DNA of 64,000 bases from Haemophilus paraphrohaemolyticus. GTDB taxonomy: Bacteria > Pseudomonadota > Gammaproteobacteria > Enterobacterales > Pasteurellaceae. Below, piece by piece: positions 41,497-50,923 of the stretch. The notes beneath the pieces were generated by a model. That model worked only from the letters and a program-made list of their open reading frames with translations. It had not been told where the DNA came from and did not search any database. Location: NCBI RefSeq assembly GCF_002015045.1, contig NZ_MUXX01000003.1:117696-181695 (forward strand), written 5' to 3'. The first letter of the stretch is position 1, and each line of letters starts with the position of its first letter. The position numbers and the translations under genes were made by a program.

Positions 41497-41901
41497 TTAG
41501 CAATGTGGGCGAATTGAAATGTAAATATCCACTTTGCCATTTGGATAATATTTCTCAAAATCCACTTTATAAGCACGTTTTAATAAGCCTTGCTTTTCCT
41601 TATTCCAAATATGTTGCCACGTTTGAACTACTGATTCATAAGTCGTAGGGAAGATTTCATACCAAGTCAGATCTTCAATTTCAATGGTTGAGAAACTGCC
41701 TTCTGGTTTACTTTCTTGGGCAACAGCAACATCATAATAGCCCGTAAAATCCGATTCGTAATTCAGATAAACACTATAATAAGGCTCATTTTGAGGCAAT
41801 TTTGCAAAATTATTCTGCCAAAGCTGTCCTATCTTTTCCGCGGTATTTTCCTTTATGTTATGCGTACGAATTGTAGCAAATGGATAAAGTGTAAGTGGCA
41901 T
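41497..41901 (-). CDS. GyrI-like/effector-binding domain protein
   Basis: 134 residues, a stand-alone domain resembling the effector-binding fold (GyrI/AraC C-terminal/Cass2 group). The pattern is a beta start LYPFATIRTHNI, a helix with IGQLWQNNFAKLP, VYLNYESDFTGYYDVAVA as the paired strands, then LTWYEIFPTTYESVVQTWQHIWN, and the closing strand KVDIYISIRPH. Such proteins bind small molecules or inhibit gyrase; the substrate is unknown. It lies between dnaK and dnaJ on the same strand, 54 bases before dnaJ, so it may be co-expressed with the chaperones. Confidence 0.65.
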   Translation of the reverse strand: MPLTLYPFATIRTHNIKENTAEKIGQLWQNNFAKLPQNEPYYSVYLNYESDFTGYYDVAVAQESKPEGSFSTIEIEDLTWYEIFPTTYESVVQTWQHIWNKEKQGLLKRAYKVDFEKYYPNGKVDIYISIRPHC

Positions 41902-41954
41902 ACCTATTCCTTAAATTTACAAAATTCTGGGTAAATTTGACCGCTTGTAACATA

Positions 41955-42071
41955 CTCCCCTCTTTAGCAAAGAGGGGCGGGGGAGATTTGGCAGAAGTAA
42001 ATTTAGCTGATAAGAAAATTTAATATCGCTATCAAATCTCCCCTAACCCCTCTTTTCTAAAGAGGGGGATC
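41955..42071. repeat. Palindromic repeat, family 2, copy E
   Basis: The left end is CTCCCCTCTTTagcAAAGAGGGG and the right end is CCCCTCTTTTctAAAGAGGGG. Inner arms are GGGGAGATTT and AAATCTCCCC. The centre contains TTAATATCGCTATCAAATCT, differing from copy D (20175-20297) at one position in this stretch. It lies between dnaK and the GyrI-like gene. Confidence 0.7.
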
Positions 42072-42084
42072 ATTTATATACACC

Positions 42085-42110
42085 AAAAGGGCGTGTTTCC
42101 ACGCCCTTTA
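42085..42110 (-). terminator. Terminator after dnaK
   Basis: AAAGGGCGTG and ACGCCCTTT pair around a five-base loop; on the reverse strand TTTTGG follows. It lies 24 bases after the dnaK stop, so the GyrI-like gene and dnaJ may get only part of the dnaK transcript. Confidence 0.7.
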
Positions 42111-42133
42111 TTTATGCTCGAAGAGCTGTGAAA

Positions 42134-44038
42134 TTATTTGTTGTCTTTCACTTCTTCAAATTCAGCATCTACCACGCCATCATCTTTTGCTGATGATTGT
42201 TGTGGTTGTTCGCCACCAGCTTGTGCTTTTGCTTGCGCTGCTTGCATTAACGGTTCAGACGCTTTGATTACTGCTTCAATTTTCGCTTCAATCTCTGCTT
42301 TGTCTTCACCTTTTGCTGCAGTTTCAAGTTCGCTTACTGCTGCTTCAATTTTCTCTTTGTCTGAAGCTGCTAGCGCATCGCCTGCTTCGGTAATTTGTTT
42401 GCGAGTTGCGTGTGCGATACCGTCTGCTTGGTTACGCGCTTGAACTAACTCTTCAAATTTACGGTCTGCATCTGCGTTTGCTTCTGCATCACGCACCATT
42501 TGTTGAATTTCTTCATCAGATAAACCTGAAGATGCTTGAATGCGGATTTGTTGCTCTTTACCTGTGTTTTTATCTTTCGCAGATACATTGATTACGCCGT
42601 TCGCATCGATGTCGAAAGTGACTTCAATTTGTGGCATACCACGTGGTGCAGGGTTGATACCTTCTAGGTTGAATTGACCTAAAGATTTATTGTCTGCCGC
42701 ACGTTTACGCTCACCTTGTAACACGTGGATAGTTACCGCTGCTTGGTTATCTTCCGCAGTTGAGAACACTTGCGATTTTTTAGTTGGAATCGTGGTGTTT
42801 TTCTCAATTAAGGTAGTCATCACTCCACCCATAGTTTCGATACCAAGCGATAATGGGGTTACGTCTAATAATAGAACGTCTTTCACATCACCTTTTAATA
42901 CGCCACCTTGAACCGCTGCACCAATTGCCACCGCTTCGTCTGGGTTTACGTCTTTACGTGCTTCTTTACCGAAGAATTCAGCCACTTTTTGTTGCACTAA
43001 TGGCATACGAGTTTGACCACCCACAAGAATGATATCGTGGATTTCGTTTACACTCTTACCTGCATCTTTTAATACTGCTTTTAATGAGTCAATTGAGCTT
43101 GCTACTAAATCTTCAACTAAAGCTTCTAATTTCGCACGTGTTACGCTAATTGCTAAGTGTTTAGGGCCCGTTGCATCTGCTGTGATATACGGAAGATTCA
43201 CTTCTGTAGATTGCGCTGATGAAAGCTCGATTTTCGCTTTTTCAGCTGCTTCTTTCACACGTTGTAATGCCATTGGGTCGTTACGTAAATCAACACCTTG
43301 CTCTTTTTTAAACTCATCAATGATATAGTCGATTACGCGGTTATCGAAGTCTTCACCACCTAAGTGAGTGTTACCACCTGTTGCTAATACTTCGAAAGTT
43401 TGTTCTCCGTCGAAGTTATCAATTTCGATAATTGAAATATCGAATGTACCACCACCTAAGTCGTAAACTGCAATTACTTGGTTCTCTTTGCTTGAACCTA
43501 AACCGAATGCCAACGCAGCCGCTGTTGGTTCATTGATGATACGTTTTACATCTAAGCCTGCAATTTTACCTGCATCAATAGTTGCTTGACGTTGTGCATC
43601 GTTGAAGTATGCAGGCACAGTAATTACAGCTTCAGTTACCGCTTCACCCAAGAAATCTTCTGCAGTTTTTTTCATTTTTTTCAACACTTCTGCTGAAATT
43701 TGCGGTGGAGCTAATTTGTCGCCTTTCACGTTTACCCACGCATCGCCATTGTCGGCACGGGTAATTTCAAAAGGCATAATTTTAATATCACGTTGTACTT
43801 CTTCGCTTTCAAAACGACGACCGATTAAACGTTTGATCGCGAATAAGGTGTTTTTCGGGTTAGTTATCGCCTGACGTTTTGCCGGCTGACCAACTAAAGT
43901 TTCGTTATCTGTATAAGCAATGATTGACGGAGTAGTACGTGCCCCTTCTGCATTTTCAATCACGCGCGCTTTGTCGCCGTCCATTACTGCTACACAAGAG
44001 TTTGTTGTACCTAAGTCAATACCAATGATTTTTCCCAT
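42134..44038 (-). CDS. dnaK: Chaperone protein DnaK (Hsp70)
   Basis: ATP-driven folding chaperone. The N-terminal ATPase domain begins [18 protein letters not shown], with [11 protein letters not shown] and [12 protein letters not shown]; the substrate domain follows from about residue 390 with [17 protein letters not shown]; and the C-terminal lid ends in the acidic [11 protein letters not shown] tail. 634 residues. A heat-shock type promoter lies upstream on the reverse strand at 44188-44218. Confidence 0.99.
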   Translation of the reverse strand: MGKIIGIDLGTTNSCVAVMDGDKARVIENAEGARTTPSIIAYTDNETLVGQPAKRQAITNPKNTLFAIKRLIGRRFESEEVQRDIKIMPFEITRADNGDAWVNVKGDKLAPPQISAEVLKKMKKTAEDFLGEAVTEAVITVPAYFNDAQRQATIDAGKIAGLDVKRIINEPTAAALAFGLGSSKENQVIAVYDLGGGTFDISIIEIDNFDGEQTFEVLATGGNTHLGGEDFDNRVIDYIIDEFKKEQGVDLRNDPMALQRVKEAAEKAKIELSSAQSTEVNLPYITADATGPKHLAISVTRAKLEALVEDLVASSIDSLKAVLKDAGKSVNEIHDIILVGGQTRMPLVQQKVAEFFGKEARKDVNPDEAVAIGAAVQGGVLKGDVKDVLLLDVTPLSLGIETMGGVMTTLIEKNTTIPTKKSQVFSTAEDNQAAVTIHVLQGERKRAADNKSLGQFNLEGINPAPRGMPQIEVTFDIDANGVINVSAKDKNTGKEQQIRIQASSGLSDEEIQQMVRDAEANADADRKFEELVQARNQADGIAHATRKQITEAGDALAASDKEKIEAAVSELETAAKGEDKAEIEAKIEAVIKASEPLMQAAQAKAQAGGEQPQQSSAKDDGVVDAEFEEVKDNK

Positions 44039-44187
44039 AATAATTTTCCTTCTAAAAATTCGTTACTTAATTGAGTACCCACAAGATAAGGATGCTTTTT
44101 GTTATTTCAAGGCATAATTTAAAATCTTGTAAGTTTAGTATAAAAAGAATGGAGCGAATTTTTACTTCGCTCATTCAGACGCAACCA

Positions 44188-44218
44188 TAAATAAGGACAA
44201 AAAAGCCCCCTTCAAGGG
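44188..44218 (-). promoter_or_regulatory. Likely sigma-32 promoter of dnaK
   Basis: On the reverse strand CCCTTGAA is followed after 14 bases by CCTTATTTA, close to the heat-shock consensus CTTGAA and CCCCATTTA. It is about 150 bases upstream of the dnaK start. The rest of the 295-base gap between dnaK and the divergent DUF945 gene is AT-rich and holds one uptake-signal core at about 44258. Confidence 0.6.
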
Positions 44219-44335
44219 CAAAAACAAAAAAATTTGCAAAATTTTGAGAAAATTTGACCGCTTGTGGCTAGTTTTTAGAATAAAAATTTCGTAAATTGGC
44301 ATTGTTTTTACTTTCTATTTTTCAAAGGTTCGATG

Positions 44336-45778
44336 ATGAAAAAATCAAAATTAGCTATTGGCGTGGTTGTTGCACTTGGCGTAGTTTGGGCAGGCGTAGC
44401 TTGGTTTACAGGTCAAAAAGCAGAAACCGAATATAAACGTCAAATTGAATACGCAAATCAACAATTTAAAGCGCTGGGCATTTCTAATACATTCAATATT
44501 GAATATAAAAATAAATCCTTTGAGCGCAATTGGTTTAGTTCTCAAGTAGAAGATGAACTTATTGTTGCAATTCCTCGCGAGTCAAAAGAGTGGAAAATTC
44601 CGTTTTCAACGAAACTCTATCACGGTCCGTTGCCTTTAAATCATTTAGCTAAATTTAATCTGATTCCTGCCCTCTTTTCAGCAGAAGGTTTCATTGGTAA
44701 AAACGAATCGACACAACTGTTATTTGATTTAACTAAATCAGAAAAACCATTGCAATATCAAGCCTCAACCAGCTATGGCTTAAGTACAAAAGGTTCGCTA
44801 ACACTTGCTAAGGGAGAAGCAACAAATTCGAAATTTACTGCTCAATGGTCTGATGTTGAACTAAATTTTGATGCCAATAAAGATTTCAAAGGTGCTTATA
44901 GTTTAGAAACCAATGAATACAGGCTCAATTCATCTGAAGACCCAAGCACATTCTCTTGGAAAGGCTTGAAGTATGAAATAACATTTGAGCCAACAAAATG
45001 GCAATATCTCTACACAGGAAAAGGCACATCAACGACAGAGCAATTTGAAGTGACTGTAGTTGATAATGCGGGTAATCCGATGTCTTATGCAGAAAAAGGT
45101 GCAAAATCTACTACAGAAATTTCTGTTAACGGGGATGTGATCGACTTCAAAGACAAAAATATTGTTGATGAAGTGCTATTCGATGGAAAAAACTTAGGCA
45201 AATTAACTTACAACAATGAGTTAAACCATATTGATGCCAATGCCTTGAACGCACTGATTGAAGGCTTTGTTGAAGTAGTTAAAGCATCTAACCACGAAAA
45301 TGCAGATTTAATGACGAAAATCATTATGCAAGACTGGGTTAAAACTCACGGTATGGCAATATTAAACAACCAGCCACAAATCAAAATTAACCCAATTTCT
45401 CTTTCTGATGAAAAAGGCAAGCTTGAATTAGATGTAAACATAGCATTAGCCAAAAATCCAACATTTGATTTAATGCGTGGCAATTTTTATAAACAATTTA
45501 CTGATTTTGCAATTGACGTTCAGCTAAACAAAGCAACGGTTGAAAATATCATTGATAAATTGGTGCCTGAAGCAGAAAAAGCCAATGCAAAAGCAAAAAT
45601 TGCCGCAAGCTTTGCTGAAGCGGAACAAAATGGCATTGCTGTGAATGGTGAAAAATCCGTTACCATAAAACTTGTGCTAAAAAATGGCGAGTTAAAATTA
45701 AACGGCACAGCTATTCCAGAACAGCAAGTCCAAAATGCCATCTTTATGCTATTGATGAGCGGCGCACTTCCTCATTAA
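44336..45778 (+). CDS. DUF945 family protein (YdgA-like)
   Basis: 480 residues. The N-terminal signal anchor KSKLAIGVVVALGVVWAGVAWFTG closely matches the start of E. coli YdgA. A large extracytoplasmic region rich in beta strands follows, with FERNWFSSQVEDELIV early on. The function of the family is not established. Two ATGs stand in tandem (44333 and 44336); AAAGG lies 7 bases before the second, which I chose. It is followed after 24 bases by a small zinc-ribbon gene. Confidence 0.8.
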   Translation: MKKSKLAIGVVVALGVVWAGVAWFTGQKAETEYKRQIEYANQQFKALGISNTFNIEYKNKSFERNWFSSQVEDELIVAIPRESKEWKIPFSTKLYHGPLPLNHLAKFNLIPALFSAEGFIGKNESTQLLFDLTKSEKPLQYQASTSYGLSTKGSLTLAKGEATNSKFTAQWSDVELNFDANKDFKGAYSLETNEYRLNSSEDPSTFSWKGLKYEITFEPTKWQYLYTGKGTSTTEQFEVTVVDNAGNPMSYAEKGAKSTTEISVNGDVIDFKDKNIVDEVLFDGKNLGKLTYNNELNHIDANALNALIEGFVEVVKASNHENADLMTKIIMQDWVKTHGMAILNNQPQIKINPISLSDEKGKLELDVNIALAKNPTFDLMRGNFYKQFTDFAIDVQLNKATVENIIDKLVPEAEKANAKAKIAASFAEAEQNGIAVNGEKSVTIKLVLKNGELKLNGTAIPEQQVQNAIFMLLMSGALPH

Positions 45779-45802
45779 TTGCTAAAAAACCAGAGAGGAT
45801 TT

Positions 45803-46036
45803 ATGGCACTACACCGTTGCCCTGAATGTCGCAAAAAAATCAGCGAAAGCGTGCAAGCCTGCCCACATTGTGGCTTCTCGTTTAAAGAGGCAGATTTAGA
45901 AATCTACCGTCAAAAACTTGAACAACGCCGAAAGATTAACAAAGAAATCAACCGCCAAAGCAATAAACTTCAACTGGTTTGGCTGTTGATCTTCGCCGTG
46001 GTGTTAGGTGTGGCAAGTTGGTGGGTAAATAGATAA
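45803..46036 (+). CDS. Small zinc-ribbon membrane protein
   Basis: 77 residues. An N-terminal zinc ribbon of two CxxC pairs (RCPECRKKI and ACPHCGFSF), a charged coiled-coil-like middle (about residues 30-55) and a single C-terminal transmembrane helix LVWLLIFAVVLGVASWW. GAGAGGA stands before the ATG at 45803; the ATG at 45779 is immediately after the previous stop with no ribosome site. The function is unknown; such proteins are often annotated only as zinc-ribbon domain proteins. Confidence 0.8.
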   Translation: MALHRCPECRKKISESVQACPHCGFSFKEADLEIYRQKLEQRRKINKEINRQSNKLQLVWLLIFAVVLGVASWWVNR

Positions 46037-46060
46037 TCTAAGTTGGTAAATCTTTAAGTA

Positions 46061-46101
46061 AAAAAGACCGCTTGGAAAAATAATTTACAAGCGGTCTTTT
46101 T
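46061..46101. terminator. Bidirectional terminator from inverted uptake signals
   Basis: AAAAAGACCGCTTG and CAAGCGGTCTTTTT form a 14-base-pair perfect stem, with A/T runs making it active in both directions. It lies between the zinc-ribbon gene and recN, which converge. Confidence 0.9.
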
Positions 46102-46138
46102 ATCCAATAATCTTAACATAACCCTCTTTCAACCATTT

Positions 46139-47818
46139 TCATTTTTCTCTCGCCAAATCCAACATTTCCTGAGCATTCGCTAATACCGCATCGGTAATTT
46201 TGCTTCCGCCTAACAAACGGGCTAGGGCATTGATGCGTTCTTGTTCAGAAAGCAAGCTCATTTGTGTTTCGGTTTGGTTGTCTTTCACATATTTTTGCAC
46301 GTTGAAATGTTGGTGTCCGTGGCTTGCTACTTGTGGCAAGTGGGTCACGCAAAGCACTTGGCATTTGTTGCCTAATTGGCGTAATAATTTGCCTACGGTT
46401 GTGGCGGCAATACCACTAATTCCCACGTCAACCTCATCAAAAATAATAGTCGGGGTAGAAAGTTTGTTAGCTGTTAAAACTTGTACAGCAAGAGAAATGC
46501 GCGAAAGCTCACCGCCCGATGCGATTTTAGCCAGAGGTTGAGCATTTTGCCCCAAGTTACTGCGTAAATTAAACTCAACAAAATCAGCCCCGTTTGGTGT
46601 GAGTTTTTTCACATCGTGCTGAATATCAATGTAAAATTCGCCATTTTCCATCGAAAGTGCTTTGATTTGAGCAGTTACTTGCTCTGCTAATTTTTGAGCA
46701 GCGGATACACGCTCTTGGTAAATTTGTTCTGCTAACGCCACACATTCACGATATGCCTTTTTCTCATCAGCAATCAGTTGCTCTTCGTTATCTTCAAAAT
46801 CAACGAGCTTTTGCAGTTCATCTTGTAATACGTTGTGATGTTGCCAGAGCTCATTTGGCGAAACATAGTGTTTTTTCGCAAGCGACATTGCACGGGCAAT
46901 GCGTTCGTCAAGTTCTGCCAATAATTCATGATCTTGTTCAATGCCACCTGCCAGTGCGCGCACTTCTGAACTTGCCTCTTGCACTTGGATCAAAGCTTCA
47001 TTGAGCATATCGAGCGAAGATTGGTAGTTTGCATCTACCTCCACCAAATCTTCCAAATAACGAATGGCGTTATAAATCAGCGAATCCGCATTTGAGTTAT
47101 CATCGCTCAATAAATCCAACACCGATTGCGACATTTCGGTAAGTTCTTCGGAATTAGATAGACGAGTGTGTGTCTCTTCCATTTCCTCAAATTCGCCCTC
47201 TTTAATATCGAACTCATCCAGTTCATCTACCTGATATTGCAACAGCTGTTTGCGAGCTTCATTCTCTTTGCATTGTTGGTGGAAATTTTTTACTTGCTGA
47301 TGTAATTTTCTCCATTTGCTGTACTGTTCTTGCATCTTGCCAAGCAAGCTGTGGATGCCTGCATAACTATCCACAAGCTCAAGTTGATATTCACTCTTTA
47401 ACAGCAATTGCGGGGCGTGCTGACCGTTCAAGTGAATCAAATATTGTCCTAATTCACGCAATTGAGAAATTGGCAATGGGCGATTATTCACAAAGGCTTT
47501 CGAACGCCCTTCAAGGTTAATCATTCGGCGTAAAATGCACTCGTGCGGATTATCTTCATCTAACAATTCGTGATCTTTCAACCACAAATAGGCCGGGCTA
47601 TTTGGCTGCATTTGGAAAGTCGCGGTAATATCGGCTTTATCCGAACCATTGCGGATCATACTACTCTCAGAACGATAGCCCAAGCAAAGCCCAAGGGCAT
47701 CAATTGCAATGGATTTCCCTGCGCCCGTTTCACCCGTAATGACCGACATTCCTTCAGAAAGCTCAAGATTAAGATGGCGGACAATCGCAAAATTGTTGAT
47801 AGTCAGTTGAGTAAGCAT
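46139..47818 (-). CDS. recN: DNA repair protein RecN
   Basis: SMC-like ATPase acting in double-strand break repair. The Walker A motif ITGETGAGKSIAIDAL is near residue 30, long coiled-coil arms occupy the middle, and the ABC signature KIASGGELSRISLAVQ and Walker B TPTIIFDEVDVGISG are in the C-terminal third. I chose the ATG at 47818 (MLTQLTINNFAIV), giving 559 residues, over 47827, because RecN proteins start with this segment. A LexA-like box lies about 42 bases upstream. Confidence 0.97.
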   Translation of the reverse strand: MLTQLTINNFAIVRHLNLELSEGMSVITGETGAGKSIAIDALGLCLGYRSESSMIRNGSDKADITATFQMQPNSPAYLWLKDHELLDEDNPHECILRRMINLEGRSKAFVNNRPLPISQLRELGQYLIHLNGQHAPQLLLKSEYQLELVDSYAGIHSLLGKMQEQYSKWRKLHQQVKNFHQQCKENEARKQLLQYQVDELDEFDIKEGEFEEMEETHTRLSNSEELTEMSQSVLDLLSDDNSNADSLIYNAIRYLEDLVEVDANYQSSLDMLNEALIQVQEASSEVRALAGGIEQDHELLAELDERIARAMSLAKKHYVSPNELWQHHNVLQDELQKLVDFEDNEEQLIADEKKAYRECVALAEQIYQERVSAAQKLAEQVTAQIKALSMENGEFYIDIQHDVKKLTPNGADFVEFNLRSNLGQNAQPLAKIASGGELSRISLAVQVLTANKLSTPTIIFDEVDVGISGIAATTVGKLLRQLGNKCQVLCVTHLPQVASHGHQHFNVQKYVKDNQTETQMSLLSEQERINALARLLGGSKITDAVLANAQEMLDLAREK

Positions 47819-47859
47819 AATAAACACCTGTACAAATAGTAACTTGTATTATATTACAC

Positions 47860-47875
47860 TTGATTTAATATACAG
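47860..47875 (-). promoter_or_regulatory. Possible LexA (SOS) box of recN
   Basis: The reverse strand reads CTGTATATTAAATCAA, which fits the gamma-proteobacterial consensus CTG-N10-CAG except for the last base. Position upstream of recN, a known SOS gene, supports it. Confidence 0.5.
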
Positions 47876-47894
47876 TAAAGTGTTTTTATACAAT

Positions 47895-47938
47895 AAAAAA
47901 GGCTAAATTTCTCGAATCAGATCCAAACTTAGCCTTTA
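47895..47938 (-). terminator. Terminator after the pitrilysin gene
   Basis: On the reverse strand GGCTAAGTTT pairs with AAATTTAGCC (one mismatch), followed by TTTTTT. It lies 20 bases after the stop. Confidence 0.8.
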
Positions 47939-47957
47939 ATATCTTAATAAAAGTATC

Positions 47958-50912
47958 TTAATAAAACTTCACTTTAAATTCCTTCTGAAGCACTTCAACA
48001 TTCTCCACTTTTTCAAATCCTTGTGGTGAAATCGCATCAGCGGCTTTTACTTTCGTGCCCAATGCTTGGCTGATGAATACCAAACCTTGTTGCTCAATCA
48101 CCGCATTTTGATAGAATGCCAAAATGTCATTTTTCGTCAAATTTTTCACCGCCTGAACAAGCTGCTGTTTACGATCAAATTGTTGATTGCCACGCGCATA
48201 ATCAAAGGCAAAGCTTTCAAATTCTTGTGAGATCGATTCAGGCTTTCTTTCTAATTTATTTAATAGACTCTCTTTAAATTGCTGGAATTCTTGCTCAGTT
48301 AAAGCGGTTAATTTTTGCAAACTTTCTGCAAAAAAGTGTTCATTATGTTGCATAATCCCTTTCGGGCTCGTATTTGGACTTTGCACCATAAAACGAATAC
48401 CGGATGTTTTGCCTACTTTTGCTTGAGTTGCATACACCACATAGCCTAATTGTTTATTAGTGCGTAAATCATCAAAATACCAGCGAGAAATAATATCTTT
48501 CAGCAACATTGCTCGCACTTCGCCTGCCAACTCATCATAGCCTTTTGCCATATAAGCAATCGAGAGAGCATTATCTTCATTTGGTACAAATTTAATTGCA
48601 TTTAATTTTCTTGTGCTTTGGTTAATATCTAAATAGCGATATTTAGCTAATTCACTATTATTATTTTTAGCTGTTTTTTCTAGCTCAGAAATAATATTCT
48701 TAACTTGATTATCAGTAAAATTACCTACAGATAAAGCTCGCACACTCGTAGCTTTCGACAATAATTTCTCTCGAATAGATTGAATATCTTTTAACGTAAT
48801 TTTGTCAATCATCTCACGCTGTTTATCCTCTTCAAAATAAGGATAACTAGAGAAATTCACAAAGATTTCATTTGCTTGATTTAAACTATTCGCTTTACGT
48901 TTTCCATCTAAGGCTTCAATTAAACGCTGTTTCGCTTGCACTAAATATTTTTCATTTAATTCAAATTGGCTAAATTGTTGCATTTTATCTTGCATTAACT
49001 GAGCCAAATGCTGTGTATAACCTTCTGCCCGCAATGAAAAACCATTTTCGATTAACGATAACCCAGCCCCCATTCCTACTACAGAAGATTGGAAATCTAC
49101 TTTAGCTTGAGCTAATTCATTCATATAACTCAAAATTGTCGCACTGATGCTTTCTTTTAAGCTATCTGTTCTTGGCGTAATCGAGAAATTAACAGCAATA
49201 CGAGCTTTTGGATCATTAGCAAAATATTGGCTTGGCATCGCATAAAGTTGTGTCCCTTTTTCTTCTTCAATCAATTTCGGCGAAGTTCTTTTATCTTCTT
49301 TAATTAAAGAAAAATCAGTAGTGAAATAAGGATTTAATTCAGGTAATTTGATTTCAGGGTTTTTACTAAAATCTAGCCATACTTTTTTCTGTTCATCACT
49401 TATCTTTTTAATAGAGAAACCTGCTTCAAAATAAGGCGATTTCTTATCAGTTTTTACATCATCACTAACCAATAAAATACGTGCATTATTGATATTCATT
49501 TCAGATAATTTTTCTTCAATTGCTTTTTTATCCATATTTTTAACCAGATAATCCGCATCTAAAATATGTTCTAAAGGATAAAATAGCATTTGTTCTGCGA
49601 GGGCTTCAATATAACTCCCATTTTTTTCAACTTGTAAATGAGTAAATTCTTGTTTTAGGCTCTCACGTACTTCATTAAAATAATTTTCTTGAATACCTTG
49701 TTTTTTTACTTGATCTATTTGTTGGAAAATAAGCGAAATAATATTTTCTTTTTCTTTTAATCCTTTTTCAGTTAATGCAACATAAAAGGTAAAACTCCCA
49801 CGATTACGACTTACATTTGCTGTTGCTTGAACAGAGATTCCACTATCTGATAAACCTTGCTTAATTAAATAATCTGATAAAGTGCCATCAGTATTATTAT
49901 TGAAAAGATAAGCTAAATATTCTCCTGTTTTATTCGCAAATTTGTCTTCATCATTTTGCATATCAAATGAAATAGCTAACATTTTCATTGGTTGAATAGG
50001 CTTATAGGAGATTATTACTCCCTTGTCTTCTTCTCTAAAAAGCGGAATATCTATTTTGGGTTCAATTAAATGTTTATTTTCTACTTTACCTAAAGTTTTC
50101 TCGGCTAATTTTGCTAATTTCTCAATCGGTTGATTAGAATATAAGACTACTTTCATCAAATTTGCAGAATAATATTTCTGATAAAAATTTTCTAATTCAG
50201 TTTGTAATAAACTATTTGGTTTATCTGAAAGCGTTTCTTTATTCCCTACTGTGAATTTTGTAATTGGGTGCGCAGGGTTAGAAGTAGCTAAATTAACGCT
50301 ATTTAATAAATGCCCATCACTTGATTTTGCACGCACCATTTCAGCATTCACCGCATTTACCTCTTTTTCCGCATTTTCCTTAGAAAGCAGTGGAAATGCG
50401 AGCGTATCAGCAAAGCGAGTAACTGCTTCATCGAATGCATCGTTATTTACTTCCAAATAATAAGCAGTACGATAAGCTGTAGTTGAAGCATTATTGTAGC
50501 CCCCGTTTTTGTTTAAAAAGTTATCTAAGCTGTTGGTTTCTGGGAAGTTTTTTGATCCCATCAAGATCATATGTTCTAAATAATGTGCTAAACCTGGTTG
50601 AGAAATCGGATCTTCCATCGAACCGATGGGAATTGCCATCGATATTAAGGACTTATTCGCCTTTTCATCAGAAATCAATAATACTGTCATCCCATTATCT
50701 AATTTAATGCCTTGATAAATAGCTTTATCATTCGGACTTTTATTGATTTGGGTTTTAATCAATTCAAAGCCTAAATTAGTGTAAGCCTGTTCTTGAATAA
50801 TAGCGGTCTGATTTTGATTATTTTCTGCAAATGCAGTAGGTGTCACATTCAGTGCCAAAAATGTAGAAAGAATCGCATAACGAATAGCGTGATTTAATTG
50901 TGTTTTCTTCAT
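47958..50912 (-). CDS. ptrA: Pitrilysin family zinc protease (protease III)
   Basis: Periplasmic M16 peptidase degrading small peptides. A signal peptide runs to about residue 29 (cleavage after TAFA). The inverted zinc motif HYLEH is at residues 110-114, with the downstream glutamate in the ENAEKEVNAVNAE helix about 75 residues later. The inactive C-terminal half of the M16 clam follows. 984 residues. It starts 11 bases after recC and is therefore co-transcribed, the same order as E. coli recC-ptrA. recB and recD do not follow here: the next gene is recN on the same strand beyond a terminator. Confidence 0.95.
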   Translation of the reverse strand: MKKTQLNHAIRYAILSTFLALNVTPTAFAENNQNQTAIIQEQAYTNLGFELIKTQINKSPNDKAIYQGIKLDNGMTVLLISDEKANKSLISMAIPIGSMEDPISQPGLAHYLEHMILMGSKNFPETNSLDNFLNKNGGYNNASTTAYRTAYYLEVNNDAFDEAVTRFADTLAFPLLSKENAEKEVNAVNAEMVRAKSSDGHLLNSVNLATSNPAHPITKFTVGNKETLSDKPNSLLQTELENFYQKYYSANLMKVVLYSNQPIEKLAKLAEKTLGKVENKHLIEPKIDIPLFREEDKGVIISYKPIQPMKMLAISFDMQNDEDKFANKTGEYLAYLFNNNTDGTLSDYLIKQGLSDSGISVQATANVSRNRGSFTFYVALTEKGLKEKENIISLIFQQIDQVKKQGIQENYFNEVRESLKQEFTHLQVEKNGSYIEALAEQMLFYPLEHILDADYLVKNMDKKAIEEKLSEMNINNARILLVSDDVKTDKKSPYFEAGFSIKKISDEQKKVWLDFSKNPEIKLPELNPYFTTDFSLIKEDKRTSPKLIEEEKGTQLYAMPSQYFANDPKARIAVNFSITPRTDSLKESISATILSYMNELAQAKVDFQSSVVGMGAGLSLIENGFSLRAEGYTQHLAQLMQDKMQQFSQFELNEKYLVQAKQRLIEALDGKRKANSLNQANEIFVNFSSYPYFEEDKQREMIDKITLKDIQSIREKLLSKATSVRALSVGNFTDNQVKNIISELEKTAKNNNSELAKYRYLDINQSTRKLNAIKFVPNEDNALSIAYMAKGYDELAGEVRAMLLKDIISRWYFDDLRTNKQLGYVVYATQAKVGKTSGIRFMVQSPNTSPKGIMQHNEHFFAESLQKLTALTEQEFQQFKESLLNKLERKPESISQEFESFAFDYARGNQQFDRKQQLVQAVKNLTKNDILAFYQNAVIEQQGLVFISQALGTKVKAADAISPQGFEKVENVEVLQKEFKVKFY

Positions 50913-50923
50913 ACTTATTTTTA

